This document shows, one piece after another, positions 44,696-53,740 of a stretch of DNA of 64,000 bases (position 1 is its first letter; each line of letters begins with the position of its first letter). The stretch spans positions 2,108,001 to 2,172,000 of the forward strand of contig NZ_CP145263.1 of assembly GCF_040739495.1 (NCBI RefSeq), written 5' to 3'. The position numbers and the translations under genes were made by a program. Origin of the DNA: Staphylococcus capitis subsp. capitis (lineage in GTDB: Bacteria > Bacillota > Bacilli > Staphylococcales > Staphylococcaceae). The notes beneath the pieces were generated by a model, which was given only the letters and a program-made list of their open reading frames with translations, had not been told where the DNA came from and made no database searches.

Positions 44696-44869
44696 ATGAA
44701 TAAAAAAGAACAAGAAATTCATTCAAAGCAAGGCACATCACAAGAAGTTACAAATTACACCTTAACCGGCTACTCTAATAGCCGGTTAAACCGACATACT
44801 ATGTACACCCCCGAACCAAAATTAAGTTTTGATGCTATGACTATTGTTGGAAATCTTAATAAAAACAAT
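44696..44869 (+). pseudogene. rep: Rep N-terminal part, cut by IS431
   Basis: ATG 44696 follows AAGGAG and the frame reads MNKKEQEIHSKQGTSQEVTN through LSFDAMTIVGNLNKNN, the known start of RepC/RepD-type initiators, before the IS begins. The remainder is at 40760. The nick origin lies inside this segment. Confidence 0.9.
44762..44789. other. pT181-type double-strand origin (dso)
   Basis: TTAACCGGCTA and TAGCCGGTTAA form a perfect 11-base stem around CTCTAA. In pT181 plasmids the initiator nicks within CTACTCTAATAGCC in this hairpin, inside the rep coding sequence, exactly as placed here. Confidence 0.88.
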
Positions 44870-45658
44870 GGTTCTGTTGCAAAGTAAAAAATATAGCTAA
44901 CCACCAATATATCATGTCAGTGTTCGCTTAACTTGCTAGCATGATGCTAGTTTCGTGGCATGGGGAAAATCCGTAGATCTGAAGAGACCTGCGGTTCTTT
45001 TTATATAGAGCGTAAATACATTCAATAGCTTTTAAAGTATTCTTTGCCGTATTGATACTTTGATATCTTGTCTTTCTTACTTTAATATGACGGTGATCTT
45101 GCTCAATGAGGTTATTCAGATATTTCGATGTACAATGACCGTCAGGTTTAAGTTTAAAAGCTTTAATTACTTTAGCCATTGCTACCTTCGTTGAAGGTGC
45201 CTGATCTGTAACTACCTTTTGAGGTTTTCCAAATTTTTTAATGAGACGTTTGATAAACGCATATGCTGAATGATTATTTCGTTGCTTACGCAACCAAATA
45301 TCTAATGTATGTCCCTCTGCATCAATAGCACGATATAAATAGCTCCATTTTCCTTTTATTTTGATGTACGTTTCATCAATACGCCATTTGTAATAAGCTT
45401 TTTTATGCTTCTTCTTCCAAATTTGATATAAAATTGGGGCATATTCTTGAACCCAACGGTAGACCGTTGAATAATGAACGTTTACACCACGTTCCCTTAA
45501 TATTTCAGATATATTACGATAACTCAATGCATATCTTAGATAGTAGCCAACGGCTACAGTGATAACATCCTTGTTAAATTGTTTATATCTGAAATAGTTC
45601 ATACAGAAGACTCCTTTTTGTTAAAATTATACTATAAATTCAACTTTGCAACAGAACC
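44870..45658. mobile_element. IS431: IS431/IS257 (right copy)
   Basis: A 789-base element in direct orientation with the left copy, with complete GGTTCTGTTGC termini. Flanks are AAAACAAT (left) and AAAAATCT (right), not a clean 8-base duplication. Confidence 0.95.
44928..45602 (-). CDS. tnp: IS431 transposase, intact
   Basis: The 224-residue IS6-family transposase has an N-terminal helix-turn-helix (YRNISEILRERGVNVHYSTV) and the DDE core (WRIDETYIKIKG; VVTDQAPSTK; LIEQDHRHIKVR). It moves the element by replicative cointegrate formation, the likely route by which the plasmid was captured. Confidence 0.95.
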   Translation of the reverse strand: MNYFRYKQFNKDVITVAVGYYLRYALSYRNISEILRERGVNVHYSTVYRWVQEYAPILYQIWKKKHKKAYYKWRIDETYIKIKGKWSYLYRAIDAEGHTLDIWLRKQRNNHSAYAFIKRLIKKFGKPQKVVTDQAPSTKVAMAKVIKAFKLKPDGHCTSKYLNNLIEQDHRHIKVRKTRYQSINTAKNTLKAIECIYALYKKNRRSLQIYGFSPCHETSIMLAS

Positions 45659-45660
45659 AA

Positions 45661-45765
45661 AAATCTTCTAAAAGTGGGTATATCACTATAACAAGTGGTT
45701 TAGCTCTTAATGAGAATGTAATCAAGCATCCTACTAATAAAATGGTAAGCGCTTTTAGTCATTAA
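45661..45765 (+). pseudogene. C-terminal fragment of an unknown gene
   Basis: Reading out of the IS, the frame gives 34 residues (KSSKSGYITITSGLALNENV, then IKHPTNKMVSAFSH) and stops. It has no start of its own. It looks like the tail of a chromosomal gene upstream of sarA that was cut by the IS431 event; the family is not recognised. Confidence 0.45.
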
Positions 45766-46166
45766 AAGTTGAAAATAACATTTCAAAATGTTTACTTTTC
45801 AGCATTATTTTTATTAAATTTAGAAAAATTATAAATATTTGTAATATTTTTGAATAAGGCAAATGCTATTTTACTAATTCAATCATAATGTACAAACAAT
45901 AATTAGTTTTATAAACACTTATTTGTTTACTTCTTATTTTTATTTAGTTATAATTAACTAAATAATATAGCATTAAATATATTTCTTGAAATTTTATTTA
46001 ATACTAAATTATGGCAGACACTTCGTATTTTTTCAAAAAAATAGATACAAATTAATAAATTCGGGTAGAGTATTCATATAGATCTTAATTTAATAACATA
46101 CAAAACTTGCTGAGTCATGTTATATGGGTCTTTAATGTTTACGCTATAAATAGGGAGGTTTCAATA
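45766..46166 (+). promoter_or_regulatory. sarA upstream region with a candidate promoter
   Basis: TTTACT at 45926-45931 and TATAAT at 45949-45954 have 17-base spacing, about 210 bases before the sarA start. In S. aureus three promoters spread over some 800 bases drive sarA; only about 500 bases remain here after the IS431 copy, so distal promoters may be lost or replaced. Confidence 0.6.
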
Positions 46167-46541
46167 ATGGCTATTTCAAAAATTAATGACTGCTTTGAAT
46201 TATTAGCTATGGTCACTTATGCTGACAGATTAAAAAGTATTATTAAGAAGGAATTCTCAATCAGTTTTGAAGAATTCGCTGTTTTAACTTATATTAGTCA
46301 AAATAAAGAGGAAGAATATTATCTTAAAGATATTATTAACCACTTAAATTATAAACAGCCTCAAGTGGTAAAAGCTGTTAAAAACTTATCTCAAGAGGAT
46401 TACTTCAATAAAAAACGTAACGAACACGATGAAAGAACAGTTTTAATCTTAGTTAACTCTAAACAACGTAAAAAAATTGACGAGCTATTAAAACGAGTTA
46501 ACAAACGTATCACTGAAGCGAACGACGATAACGAAGTTTAA
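46167..46541 (+). CDS. sarA: Staphylococcal accessory regulator SarA
   Basis: The 124-residue winged-helix protein is the global regulator of virulence and biofilm genes in staphylococci and binds AT-rich DNA as a dimer. The sequence follows S. aureus SarA nearly throughout: [51 protein letters not shown] and [15 protein letters not shown]. The single cysteine near residue 9 is a known redox sensor. AGGGAGG precedes ATG 46167; an extended frame from 46107 is not supported. A strong terminator follows. Confidence 0.97.
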   Translation: MAISKINDCFELLAMVTYADRLKSIIKKEFSISFEEFAVLTYISQNKEEEYYLKDIINHLNYKQPQVVKAVKNLSQEDYFNKKRNEHDERTVLILVNSKQRKKIDELLKRVNKRITEANDDNEV

Positions 46542-46554
46542 TATGAAATTTGAC

Positions 46555-46607
46555 GAGAGTAAGATAGAAATCTGATTCTTAGGATTTCATAATCTTACTC
46601 TCTTTTT
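46555..46607 (+). terminator. sarA terminator
   Basis: GAGAGTAAGAT and ATCTTACTCTC pair, with GAAATC and GATTTC extending the stem, followed by TTTTT. Confidence 0.85.
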
Positions 46608-46652
46608 GTGGGGATATATAATTGAAAATACAATGTGTCTGACATAAATAAT

Positions 46653-46688
46653 AAAAGGCGACCAAATATTATTTTGATCGCCTTTTTT
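46653..46688. terminator. Second, convergent terminator
   Basis: AAAAGGCGACC and GATCGCCTTTT form a hairpin between sarA and the convergent hydrolase gene. Confidence 0.75.
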
Positions 46689-46751
46689 GATATATATTTA
46701 TGAAATGTAATACTAAATACTTATTTTAAATAATTTTAAATATAGTGAAAG

Positions 46752-47546
46752 TTATGCATTTTCCTCTAACTTAATAAAATCTAAGTAAATATCTAAAAAC
46801 TTATCTGTTTCTTCTATATGTGGTGCATGTCCTGATTCATCAAAGATGTACTTTTTAATATTTTCAAAGTAACTATCAATACGAAAATGTGTTTTATCCA
46901 TGATTAATAGATCATGTTTACCATTAACTAAAAGTGTTGGCACAGTTACTTTATGATGAACGTCCTTAATCATATCAACATGATTTAATAATGCCCTAAC
47001 AGCAATTGCACTATCTTCAGGTGTCGGTCTACTATATAACTTCTGACGTTGATACCACTTCATCGTATTGTCTTGTTGTTTAAATAATTTAGGAAATAGA
47101 ATAATCATTGCCTCTGCTTTATTAAAACCAGCAATTTCTTCTTGATTATCAACCATGAGTTTTGTGAATCCGTGAGTGATATCTTCCCTCTTCGCAGAGA
47201 TTATTGTTAGTGAAATTGTTCTGTACTGATATGTTTCAGTGAACTCTCTTCCAATTATGCCCCCCATGTCATGTCCTAGAATATGTGCTGAACTCACATT
47301 TAATGCATCCATTAAATGACTTAAGTCCTCAACATGATCTTTTAAATCATAAGATTCTGATCGTGAGGATTTACCATGTCCTCTCACATCATAAGTTATC
47401 ACTCTATGTGTTTGCTTGAGTTCATTTTTCAAATCCTGAAAGCCAGCTGAGTTACCGTCTAATCCATGAATTAAAATAATGGGGATGCCTTCTCCTTCAT
47501 CACTATAAGCAAGTTCAATTTGATTGCAAGTTTGAATTTTATTCAT
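46752..47546 (-). CDS. Alpha/beta hydrolase with Asp in the nucleophile position
   Basis: About 264 residues with the alpha/beta-hydrolase fold: IILIHGLDGNSAGF (oxyanion region), VITYDVRGHGKSSR, and the nucleophile elbow LGHDMGGIIG, where serine is replaced by aspartate as in haloalkane dehalogenases and epoxide hydrolases. LLVNGKHDLLI and DESGHAPHIEE supply the acid and histidine. Substrate unknown. ATG 47546 follows GGGAGG. It lies next to sarA in the core gene order. Confidence 0.85.
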   Translation of the reverse strand: MNKIQTCNQIELAYSDEGEGIPIILIHGLDGNSAGFQDLKNELKQTHRVITYDVRGHGKSSRSESYDLKDHVEDLSHLMDALNVSSAHILGHDMGGIIGREFTETYQYRTISLTIISAKREDITHGFTKLMVDNQEEIAGFNKAEAMIILFPKLFKQQDNTMKWYQRQKLYSRPTPEDSAIAVRALLNHVDMIKDVHHKVTVPTLLVNGKHDLLIMDKTHFRIDSYFENIKKYIFDESGHAPHIEETDKFLDIYLDFIKLEENA

Positions 47547-47729
47547 ACTGGCACCTCCCTTTAATAATTTGTTATACCCAATTCGAATCATCGTTACGCC
47601 TTTAATTCAATGAACGAAGAATTAAATTATGATTCAATTAAATTAATTATTTAAAACAGAATCACTTCTTATTCTTCAGTTTTTTAACGTGCATTCAACT
47701 TATTCTGACGAATTTTTAAGACATAAAAA

Positions 47730-47772
47730 AAGCCTTACATATAGTTAACTTAAACAACTATATATAAGACTT
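47730..47772. terminator. Terminator after the membrane protein gene
   Basis: AAGCCTTACATATAGTT and AACTATATATAAGACTT form a long imperfect stem downstream of 47798. Confidence 0.65.
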
Positions 47773-47797
47773 CTTCGAATTTAAGATTAAAGAAAAT

Positions 47798-48514
47798 CTA
47801 CGATCTCGTTCTCGCTGATAGTTTAATTGTATAAAAAATAATGAGTACCACTAATAATATCCAAATTGCTAACGAGAAAAATTGTGCAATTTTAGGATTT
47901 GTAATCATTGCATCTATTGTCTTCTGACAGAATAATAAACCAATTCCTGAAAATTCTAAGCGCTTAAAGAATATACCAATTAGACCCAAAATGATTCCAA
48001 CAAAGAATACAAATTGATGTCCATAAATATTGATTGGTATAATCGCCCAATTAAAATGAAAACCTTGCATAATGACAAGAATTAAAGCGATGATAGCAAT
48101 CACAATGCCTACCCACATCTCATATTTATTACTATATAGATAATTTTTCCTAGCTATCCTAGTATAGAGAATAATCGTGATAGGGAAAATCACAATACAA
48201 TAAAATAAACTTATTCCAGTAATCGCTTGGAACTGTACATACTGTTTATCATATAAATAAGAAATAAGTATAAAATTAGTGATAAAAAAGATGACGGGAT
48301 TGAGTTGTAAAACAAATAGATTACGTTGAATCGTTAATATAATTTGTGCTGGGGATTTACCTCTATATTCAATATAATCTTGATCTTTTTCTTCTGATTT
48401 TTTGATATCTGATCTGAATTTTTCTTTAATATCATCTATTAGCTTTGGTGACATGCCTTTATGGCTAAAATAATCATTAATGTTTTCGAGCAATACTTTA
48501 TCATTAGTACGCAT
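47798..48514 (-). CDS. Integral membrane protein of unknown function (238 aa)
   Basis: A soluble N-terminal part of about 60 residues (NINDYFSHKGMSPKLIDDIK), similar in kind to HAAS-type domains, is followed by six or so hydrophobic segments. No catalytic motif is seen. It lies in the conserved segment between sarA and argS. AAGGAG precedes ATG 48514. Confidence 0.75.
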   Translation of the reverse strand: MRTNDKVLLENINDYFSHKGMSPKLIDDIKEKFRSDIKKSEEKDQDYIEYRGKSPAQIILTIQRNLFVLQLNPVIFFITNFILISYLYDKQYVQFQAITGISLFYCIVIFPITIILYTRIARKNYLYSNKYEMWVGIVIAIIALILVIMQGFHFNWAIIPINIYGHQFVFFVGIILGLIGIFFKRLEFSGIGLLFCQKTIDAMITNPKIAQFFSLAIWILLVVLIIFYTIKLSARTRS

Positions 48515-48672
48515 GCATGATTAACTCCTTCTACATACAATCTTGATGCTAATACGAATTAAGCAATAAATTAAACTATTAATTTTCAGTTTAAAATTTT
48601 ACCATACTCTACGCAATATTTCTCAACCCCCATATTAAACTTTAACTATCTTTAAATCAATGGACATAGTAA

Positions 48673-48728
48673 AAGGAGCAAAAGTGAAACGTCAATTTTA
48701 AAAATTTCATTTCATCTTTCTGCTCCTT
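48673..48728. terminator. Stem-loop between convergent or tandem genes
   Basis: AAGGAGCA and TGCTCCTT pair at the base, with AAGTGAAA and TTTCATTT-like segments inside. Confidence 0.6.
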
Positions 48729-48798
48729 AATAATATCTACTATAGAGTGATTCATACTTAAAAATTAATTCTAAAGATTTTATACCGCTATTAGGTTA

Positions 48799-49308
48799 TT
48801 ATTTAGATAAATCAATACGATAAAGTTTTACATTTTTATCTTTAGGTGAGTTTGAACTGAATTGATAACTTGCTTTACCATTTTGGATGTAACCAAAGTT
48901 ACCAGTTACTCTATTATAATGTACGCGACTAACCGCTTTGTTACCAAATTTATTTTTAACAGATTTATAAGATGGACCGTTAGCTTCATTGTAAGTCATA
49001 GAAACACGAGTTACATGACCTCTATCTTTTTTACCATCTGCTGTAACAATTAAGACACCTTTATGTGTTCTAAACTCATAGTAGTGTTCAGTTCCTTGTT
49101 GATTATATGAATAAATTGGATGTTGATATTTATTTAAAACGTTTTTAATTGAATCGCCGATTTTAACATTTTCTAATGATTGATCACCTTGAGTAATTTG
49201 TTGAACTGTTTGCATTGTGTTACCAGATGCTGCTTCAGCATGATGACCAGCGCTTACTCCTGTTAAAACTAATCCTGAAAGAAGCAATGATGTCATTAGC
49301 TTTTTCAT
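48799..49308 (-). CDS. Small secreted protein (169 aa)
   Basis: A signal peptide (MKKLMTSLLLSGLVLTGVSA, cleavage near HAEA) precedes a 140-residue beta-rich domain with no cysteine (SIKNVLNKYQHPIYSYNQQG; VTRVSMTYNEANGPSYKSVK). This resembles the S. aureus secreted protein that sits in the same place between sarA and argS. The role is unknown. ATG 49308 is preferred over GTG 49314. Confidence 0.82.
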   Translation of the reverse strand: MKKLMTSLLLSGLVLTGVSAGHHAEAASGNTMQTVQQITQGDQSLENVKIGDSIKNVLNKYQHPIYSYNQQGTEHYYEFRTHKGVLIVTADGKKDRGHVTRVSMTYNEANGPSYKSVKNKFGNKAVSRVHYNRVTGNFGYIQNGKASYQFSSNSPKDKNVKLYRIDLSK

Positions 49309-49512
49309 AAGCACTCTCTCCTTTATTTCAATATCTCTATTTTGTGCTTAACTTGATTATACTACATATATTACTAAAACAACAATAATATTACAAAAGT
49401 ATTACAAATAAATATTTTTGTGATTGCTTTATTTCAATAAAAAGAAAAAATTGAACTAATGTTAGTTATATTTACCAACTTTAAGTTCAATTTAATCGTA
49501 TTAATGTGATTT

Positions 49513-50319
49513 TTATTCTTTTTTATGGGAAAAATGCTCTTTAATAAATGGAGTAATTTCATTAATGAACTGTTCTTGTTCTTCAACAAAAGGATATAAA
49601 CTTGATTGAGCGTAGACATTGAACTGACTATGATCAATTAAATCAGCGACTTCTTTCGCTTCTAAAGTTGTTGTTCTTTCCCCATATTCTCCAGCTATAA
49701 TTAATGTAGGAGCATGGACTTGTTTAAATACCTCTGAGATTTCTACAGTTTTAAATACATCTTCAACAGCTTGCGTTTCTTCTTTCGTAGATACTGAATT
49801 TGTATCTTCAACATGCTTTAAGAATTTATTCATTTTACGCGGTTTATAATATTTACGTTTATTTAAAAACTTGTCTTGCTTTTCATCATCCCAGTTTCTA
49901 ATCGTGTGTGCATACTTTCTGAATAATCGTTCTTCGGGTAGCTCTCCTTCAATAGATGTCGGATTAACTAATATTATTGAAGATACATAGTCTTCATATC
50001 TCACAGAGATATCTGAAGCTACTATTGCTCCCATTTCGTGACCAACAAACGCTGCATGGTCAATATAAATATAATCTAAGAGTGCTATCACATCATCAGC
50101 AAATTCATGAAACTCAATATTTCTTGGCTTATCAGAATAACCATGACCTCTTAAATCAATAAGCACAACTTGAAAAGATTTCGCTAACGCCTTAGCCACA
50201 TCATTAAATACTGAATAATTATCATAAGCTGTATGAATCAGTACAACAGGAAAGCCTTCACCCATTGTATTATAATGAATTGTCGTTCCATCTTTACTAG
50301 TAAATAAATCCATTGCCAT
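49513..50319 (-). CDS. Alpha/beta hydrolase with Glu in the nucleophile position
   Basis: About 268 residues: PVVLIHTAYDNYSVF, VVLIDLRGHGYSD, elbow FVGHEMGAIVAS, and TLIIAGEYGER near the end. The family GxSxG motif reads GHEMG, with glutamate replacing serine, and the final histidine motif is poorly kept (VYAQSSLYPFVEE). Ordinary esterase chemistry seems impossible, so it may be a binding protein or use different chemistry. It overlaps the HAD gene by about 20 bases; AAGGAG serves ATG 50319. Confidence 0.82.
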   Translation of the reverse strand: MAMDLFTSKDGTTIHYNTMGEGFPVVLIHTAYDNYSVFNDVAKALAKSFQVVLIDLRGHGYSDKPRNIEFHEFADDVIALLDYIYIDHAAFVGHEMGAIVASDISVRYEDYVSSIILVNPTSIEGELPEERLFRKYAHTIRNWDDEKQDKFLNKRKYYKPRKMNKFLKHVEDTNSVSTKEETQAVEDVFKTVEISEVFKQVHAPTLIIAGEYGERTTTLEAKEVADLIDHSQFNVYAQSSLYPFVEEQEQFINEITPFIKEHFSHKKE

Positions 50320-51025
50320 TGCGTTCTTCTCCTTCTGGTACAAAATTTTCAGGTAGAATAGTTAACAATTCTTCTATCGTAGTAATTGTAAAATCTACTT
50401 CTTCTTCAAGTGGTTCTAATTCCGCATCCTCTTGTTTATACCATACACTTACCATACCCATTGCTCGAGCGGGCGCAACATCGTTAAGTGCGTCGTCTCC
50501 AACATACATAATTTCACTGGGTTCTACATCGAGTTGTTCTATCATATCCTCAAATATTTTTGGATGAGGTTTGCGATATCCAACAGTTTCTGAGGTCGTT
50601 AGGTAATTAATAACATGCATAATACCTAGAGAATGTAATCTAAATTGTTTAATTTTGGATTTCCCGTTAGCGATAACGCCAATCTTATAATCATGGCTCG
50701 ATAACTTTTCCAAGGTATATAACGTATCATAATAAGGAAAGACATAACGGTAAAAGTGCATCTCAAAGTCATGAAACAAATCTTTCCAAGTTAATCGATC
50801 AATATGAAATTGTTTAATAATTTGTTTATACAATTCAGGTTTATCATTATCTTCATCATCATCAAGCTCGATAAATTTATTCTTAAAATCGGCTAATTGA
50901 ACATGAACGAAATAATCATGAAAACGTTCAAATTGCTCTTCAATAAATTTCTCACGTGATTTAACTCTATCTAACAAAGTTCCTTCTAAATCAAAGACTA
51001 TTGCTCTAATATGACTCAAATCCAT
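50297..51025 (-). CDS. HAD-family hydrolase
   Basis: The 242-residue protein has the haloacid dehalogenase motifs: FDLEGTLLDR (nucleophilic aspartate), a lysine in GYRKPHPKIF, and YVGDDALNDV. It should dephosphorylate a small phosphoester; the substrate is not predictable. A helical cap spans residues 17-90. It is translationally coupled to the alpha/beta hydrolase gene that follows. Confidence 0.88.
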   Translation of the reverse strand: MDLSHIRAIVFDLEGTLLDRVKSREKFIEEQFERFHDYFVHVQLADFKNKFIELDDDEDNDKPELYKQIIKQFHIDRLTWKDLFHDFEMHFYRYVFPYYDTLYTLEKLSSHDYKIGVIANGKSKIKQFRLHSLGIMHVINYLTTSETVGYRKPHPKIFEDMIEQLDVEPSEIMYVGDDALNDVAPARAMGMVSVWYKQEDAELEPLEEEVDFTITTIEELLTILPENFVPEGEERNGNGFIY

Positions 51026-51078
51026 TTTAAGTTACCTCTTAACTTTTTAATAGTTTCTATTTTAGCAAATGAATTCAC

Positions 51079-52029
51079 TTATCGTAATACCTTAGTTTGT
51101 GTAAAAAGAATATAAAATAAAACTGGAACGCCTAATAATGCCATAATAATACTTGCAGGGATTTGAACTGGTTGTATCATCGTTCCGCCTATAAAATCTG
51201 CCACGACCATAACTGTGCTACCGACAATAAGATTAAGTACCATCTGCGTTCCTAGCTCATATTGCCAATAAAAACGTCTTAGTAATTGCGGTACGATCAT
51301 ACCTATAAATCCTATAATCCCTACATATGCAACTACTACTGCAGTTATCATAGATGACACTGCCAACACAATGAACATAACATTTTGAACATTAAGACCT
51401 AAAGATTGGCTTTTTAACTCACCGACTTGCAGTAGTTTAATGCCATTTTTCATTGAAAATAAAATGACCATAGCAACTATCATTGTTAAAGCAATGATAA
51501 TGACATCGTGGTACTCTGCCGAAGCAAAACCTCCGAACAAGTAATTAGCTATTGAATTCATTTTCCGTGGATTAATTAAAACTAACATATACAGAAGTGC
51601 ATTGAATAAGGCACCAATCATTAAACCTAATATGATGAGCACACGTATAGGATAACCACGTGACAATATCACTGTTAGGCCAAGTACGAGTACAAGTGTA
51701 ATCAAACTGAATGCTATAGAGAAAAAAGGCACCCATAGAAAACTTAACCCGAGAAATAGTGCAAGTCCGGAGCCTAAAGAAGCACCACTTGCTAAGCCTA
51801 GTGTAAAACTATCAGCTAATGGATTATTCAAAATGGTTTGAAACATATGCCCAGCTATAGTGAGTGTCGCACCAGTAAGCATAGCTTCAAGAACTCTAGG
51901 AAGTCTTATCTTTAATAAAATAGTTTGATTAAATGCATCATTAAGGCTTCCTAAGTCCCACCATAAACTGACTAAAACACTAATTAATAGAATGATTAAC
52001 CATATGACTATACTTCGAATTCTTTTCAT
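51079..52029 (-). CDS. FecCD/BtuC-type ABC permease
   Basis: The roughly 316-residue membrane protein has nine to ten spans of the iron-siderophore/B12 permease family (LPRVLEAMLTGATLTIAGHM; GFIGMIVPQLLRRF; GVPVLFYILF). It imports iron complexes, haem or cobalamin with the binding protein at 52122. Several ATGs occur at the start; 52029 has acceptable spacing. No ATPase gene is adjacent. Confidence 0.9.
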   Translation of the reverse strand: MKRIRSIVIWLIILLISVLVSLWWDLGSLNDAFNQTILLKIRLPRVLEAMLTGATLTIAGHMFQTILNNPLADSFTLGLASGASLGSGLALFLGLSFLWVPFFSIAFSLITLVLVLGLTVILSRGYPIRVLIILGLMIGALFNALLYMLVLINPRKMNSIANYLFGGFASAEYHDVIIIALTMIVAMVILFSMKNGIKLLQVGELKSQSLGLNVQNVMFIVLAVSSMITAVVVAYVGIIGFIGMIVPQLLRRFYWQYELGTQMVLNLIVGSTVMVVADFIGGTMIQPVQIPASIIMALLGVPVLFYILFTQTKVLR

Positions 52030-52085
52030 CATAATCTCTTTTCTCATTTTTCTTTATACTTATAGTATCAAAATCATATTAAAAA

Positions 52086-52115
52086 AGTCAGTGTCTGAAA
52101 GGCCACTGACTTTTT
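52086..52115. terminator. Hairpin between binding protein and permease
   Basis: AGTCAGTG and CACTGACT pair, followed by TTTTTG on one strand. Between genes of the same operon it may limit permease expression. Confidence 0.7.
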
Positions 52116-52121
52116 GAGCTA

Positions 52122-53018
52122 TTATTTTTTATAAATTACATCCCTTAATTCTTTTAGGCCTTCATCAATTCGAGGACCTGGTCGAGAAATCTCGTCTCCA
52201 TTAACTGATTCAATTCGTGTATTTTTAACAGCATTAATTTTATCGAAGCCACCACGTTTTTTAATCATTTTAATATAATCAGATTTTGATTTACCTTCAG
52301 TAGAAATTAATATATCTGGATTATGCTTAATGATGCTCTCTTTACTGACTGATTTCCAACCATTTATATCTGAGAAGTTATTCTTCGCGTCTAGTTGATT
52401 TAACATATCATCGAAGAATGTGCCTTTACCTGCTGTATAAATATCTGGTTTAGATGAAACTTCCATAAATATACTTTGCTTTTTATGATGTTTAGGAACA
52501 GAATTAACTACTTTATCAACGTTCTTTTTCGTTTCATCTACTAAATCTTGAGCTTGATGCTCACGTCCTGTAATTTTACCGATAGTTTTGAAGGTGTCAT
52601 ATGTTTCATTAATTGATTGGGCGTCTTTAACATAAACAACTTTAACCCCATCTTTTTTAAGTGAGTTTAATACTTTTCCTGAAGAACTTTTTTGGGACTC
52701 ATGTGCTAAAATCAGATCTGGTTTAGCTTTGAGTAATTTTTCTTTATTCAAGTTCATCGCATCAAATTGTTTTTTACCTTTTTTAACATCTTTAGGGTAA
52801 TCATCAACCGTTGATACACCAACAATGTTATTCCCTAAACCAAGTCGATATAATATTTCAGTATTACTTGGCATTAGAGAAACAATTCTATGGTATTTTA
52901 CTTTATTATTCCCTTTTTTCGATGTTGAATTGCTATCTGATGATTGATTTGAGCCTTGACTACATGCTGCTAATGATAAAGCAAGCACGAGAATAACCAT
53001 CCATAGTTTATTTCTCAT
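52122..53018 (-). CDS. ABC transporter binding lipoprotein, B12/iron type
   Basis: The 298-residue lipoprotein has a lipobox (LALSLAACSQ) and a serine/asparagine linker, then a two-lobed BtuF/FecB-like domain beginning RIVSLMPSNTEILYRLGLGN and YPKDVKKGKKQFDAMNLNKE. RIVSLxPSxTEIL is the BtuF-like signature, pointing to cobalamin, but S. aureus homologues are annotated as iron binding. It leads the two-gene importer. Confidence 0.87.
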   Translation of the reverse strand: MRNKLWMVILVLALSLAACSQGSNQSSDSNSTSKKGNNKVKYHRIVSLMPSNTEILYRLGLGNNIVGVSTVDDYPKDVKKGKKQFDAMNLNKEKLLKAKPDLILAHESQKSSSGKVLNSLKKDGVKVVYVKDAQSINETYDTFKTIGKITGREHQAQDLVDETKKNVDKVVNSVPKHHKKQSIFMEVSSKPDIYTAGKGTFFDDMLNQLDAKNNFSDINGWKSVSKESIIKHNPDILISTEGKSKSDYIKMIKKRGGFDKINAVKNTRIESVNGDEISRPGPRIDEGLKELRDVIYKK

Positions 53019-53206
53019 TTAATGAGCATTCCCTTCTTATTCAGTAATATACATTCTTCGCTTCGTTATAATCATATCAAAATCGACAAAAATTTCATTA
53101 GAATTTTGAAATTTTAAATGATTATTTTTATTTGAATAATGTTTTAATTAAACATTTTCAAAAAAATAGTATCTTAGCCTTTTTGACGAAGATACTCAAT
53201 TTCATA

Positions 53207-53707
53207 TTATTCATAAATAGGTTTAGGATTCGGTCCATATTTATTGGAACCATCTTCACTATCAGCTACACAATATGCTAAAGCTACAAGTGCAGCGATG
53301 ATGGAGATGATATAGTAAGTGATGAATAAACCACTTAAAATCATCACAAATACGTGATTATGATCTAGATGTGTATGGTTTATAACAAGTTCTATCACAT
53401 TTTTTAAATAAGGTAGTAAGGTCAAAATTAAATAAAACACTGGGAATTTCTTAGTCATTCCGATATCATGAAATCTTCTTACAGATAATGAAAATGTTCC
53501 AATACATAGAATGAGTGAAATGACTTGATAAATAATTGATGAAATAATATGACCGTGAACCATAGAATTTTCTAAAAATTTTGTGCCATTTAAGACTATA
53601 ACTTCAATAATAGCATTGATGAAAAAGGGCCACCAAAAATCACGTCTTCTAGAGCGACCTTCTAGTTTAAAATAATTTTGCCAAAATAGCTTATACGCTT
53701 TAATCAT
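53207..53707 (-). CDS. DUF805 membrane protein (copy 1)
   Basis: The 166 residues have the DUF805 start LEGRSRRRDFWWPFFINAII, four membrane helices, the RRFHDIG motif and a tail ending SNKYGPNPKP. Function unknown. It is a tandem paralogue of the next gene, 33 bases downstream. Confidence 0.82.
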   Translation of the reverse strand: MIKAYKLFWQNYFKLEGRSRRRDFWWPFFINAIIEVIVLNGTKFLENSMVHGHIISSIIYQVISLILCIGTFSLSVRRFHDIGMTKKFPVFYLILTLLPYLKNVIELVINHTHLDHNHVFVMILSGLFITYYIISIIAALVALAYCVADSEDGSNKYGPNPKPIYE

Positions 53708-53740
53708 AATTAACCTCCATTAATTAAGACTTTTAACTAA

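Larger units (their letters stand above)
40760..44869. mobile_element. Integrated pT181-family mobilizable plasmid, opened inside rep
   Basis: Between the two IS431 copies lies about 4.1 kb of plasmid: the rep gene's 3' part on the left, then a signal peptidase gene, oriT-like region, mobC, mobA, mobB, an sso-like palindrome and the rep gene's 5' part with its origin on the right. Joining the ends would give one circle with rep interrupted by IS431 and about 15 codons missing. It is therefore an IS431-mediated cointegrate rather than a random set of genes. Confidence 0.88.

Noticed and set aside
39962-45666. Composite IS431 transposon with clean 8-base target duplications
   Set aside because: The outer flanks (TATAAAAG and AAAAATCT) and inner flanks do not match, so a simple composite insertion is not supported.
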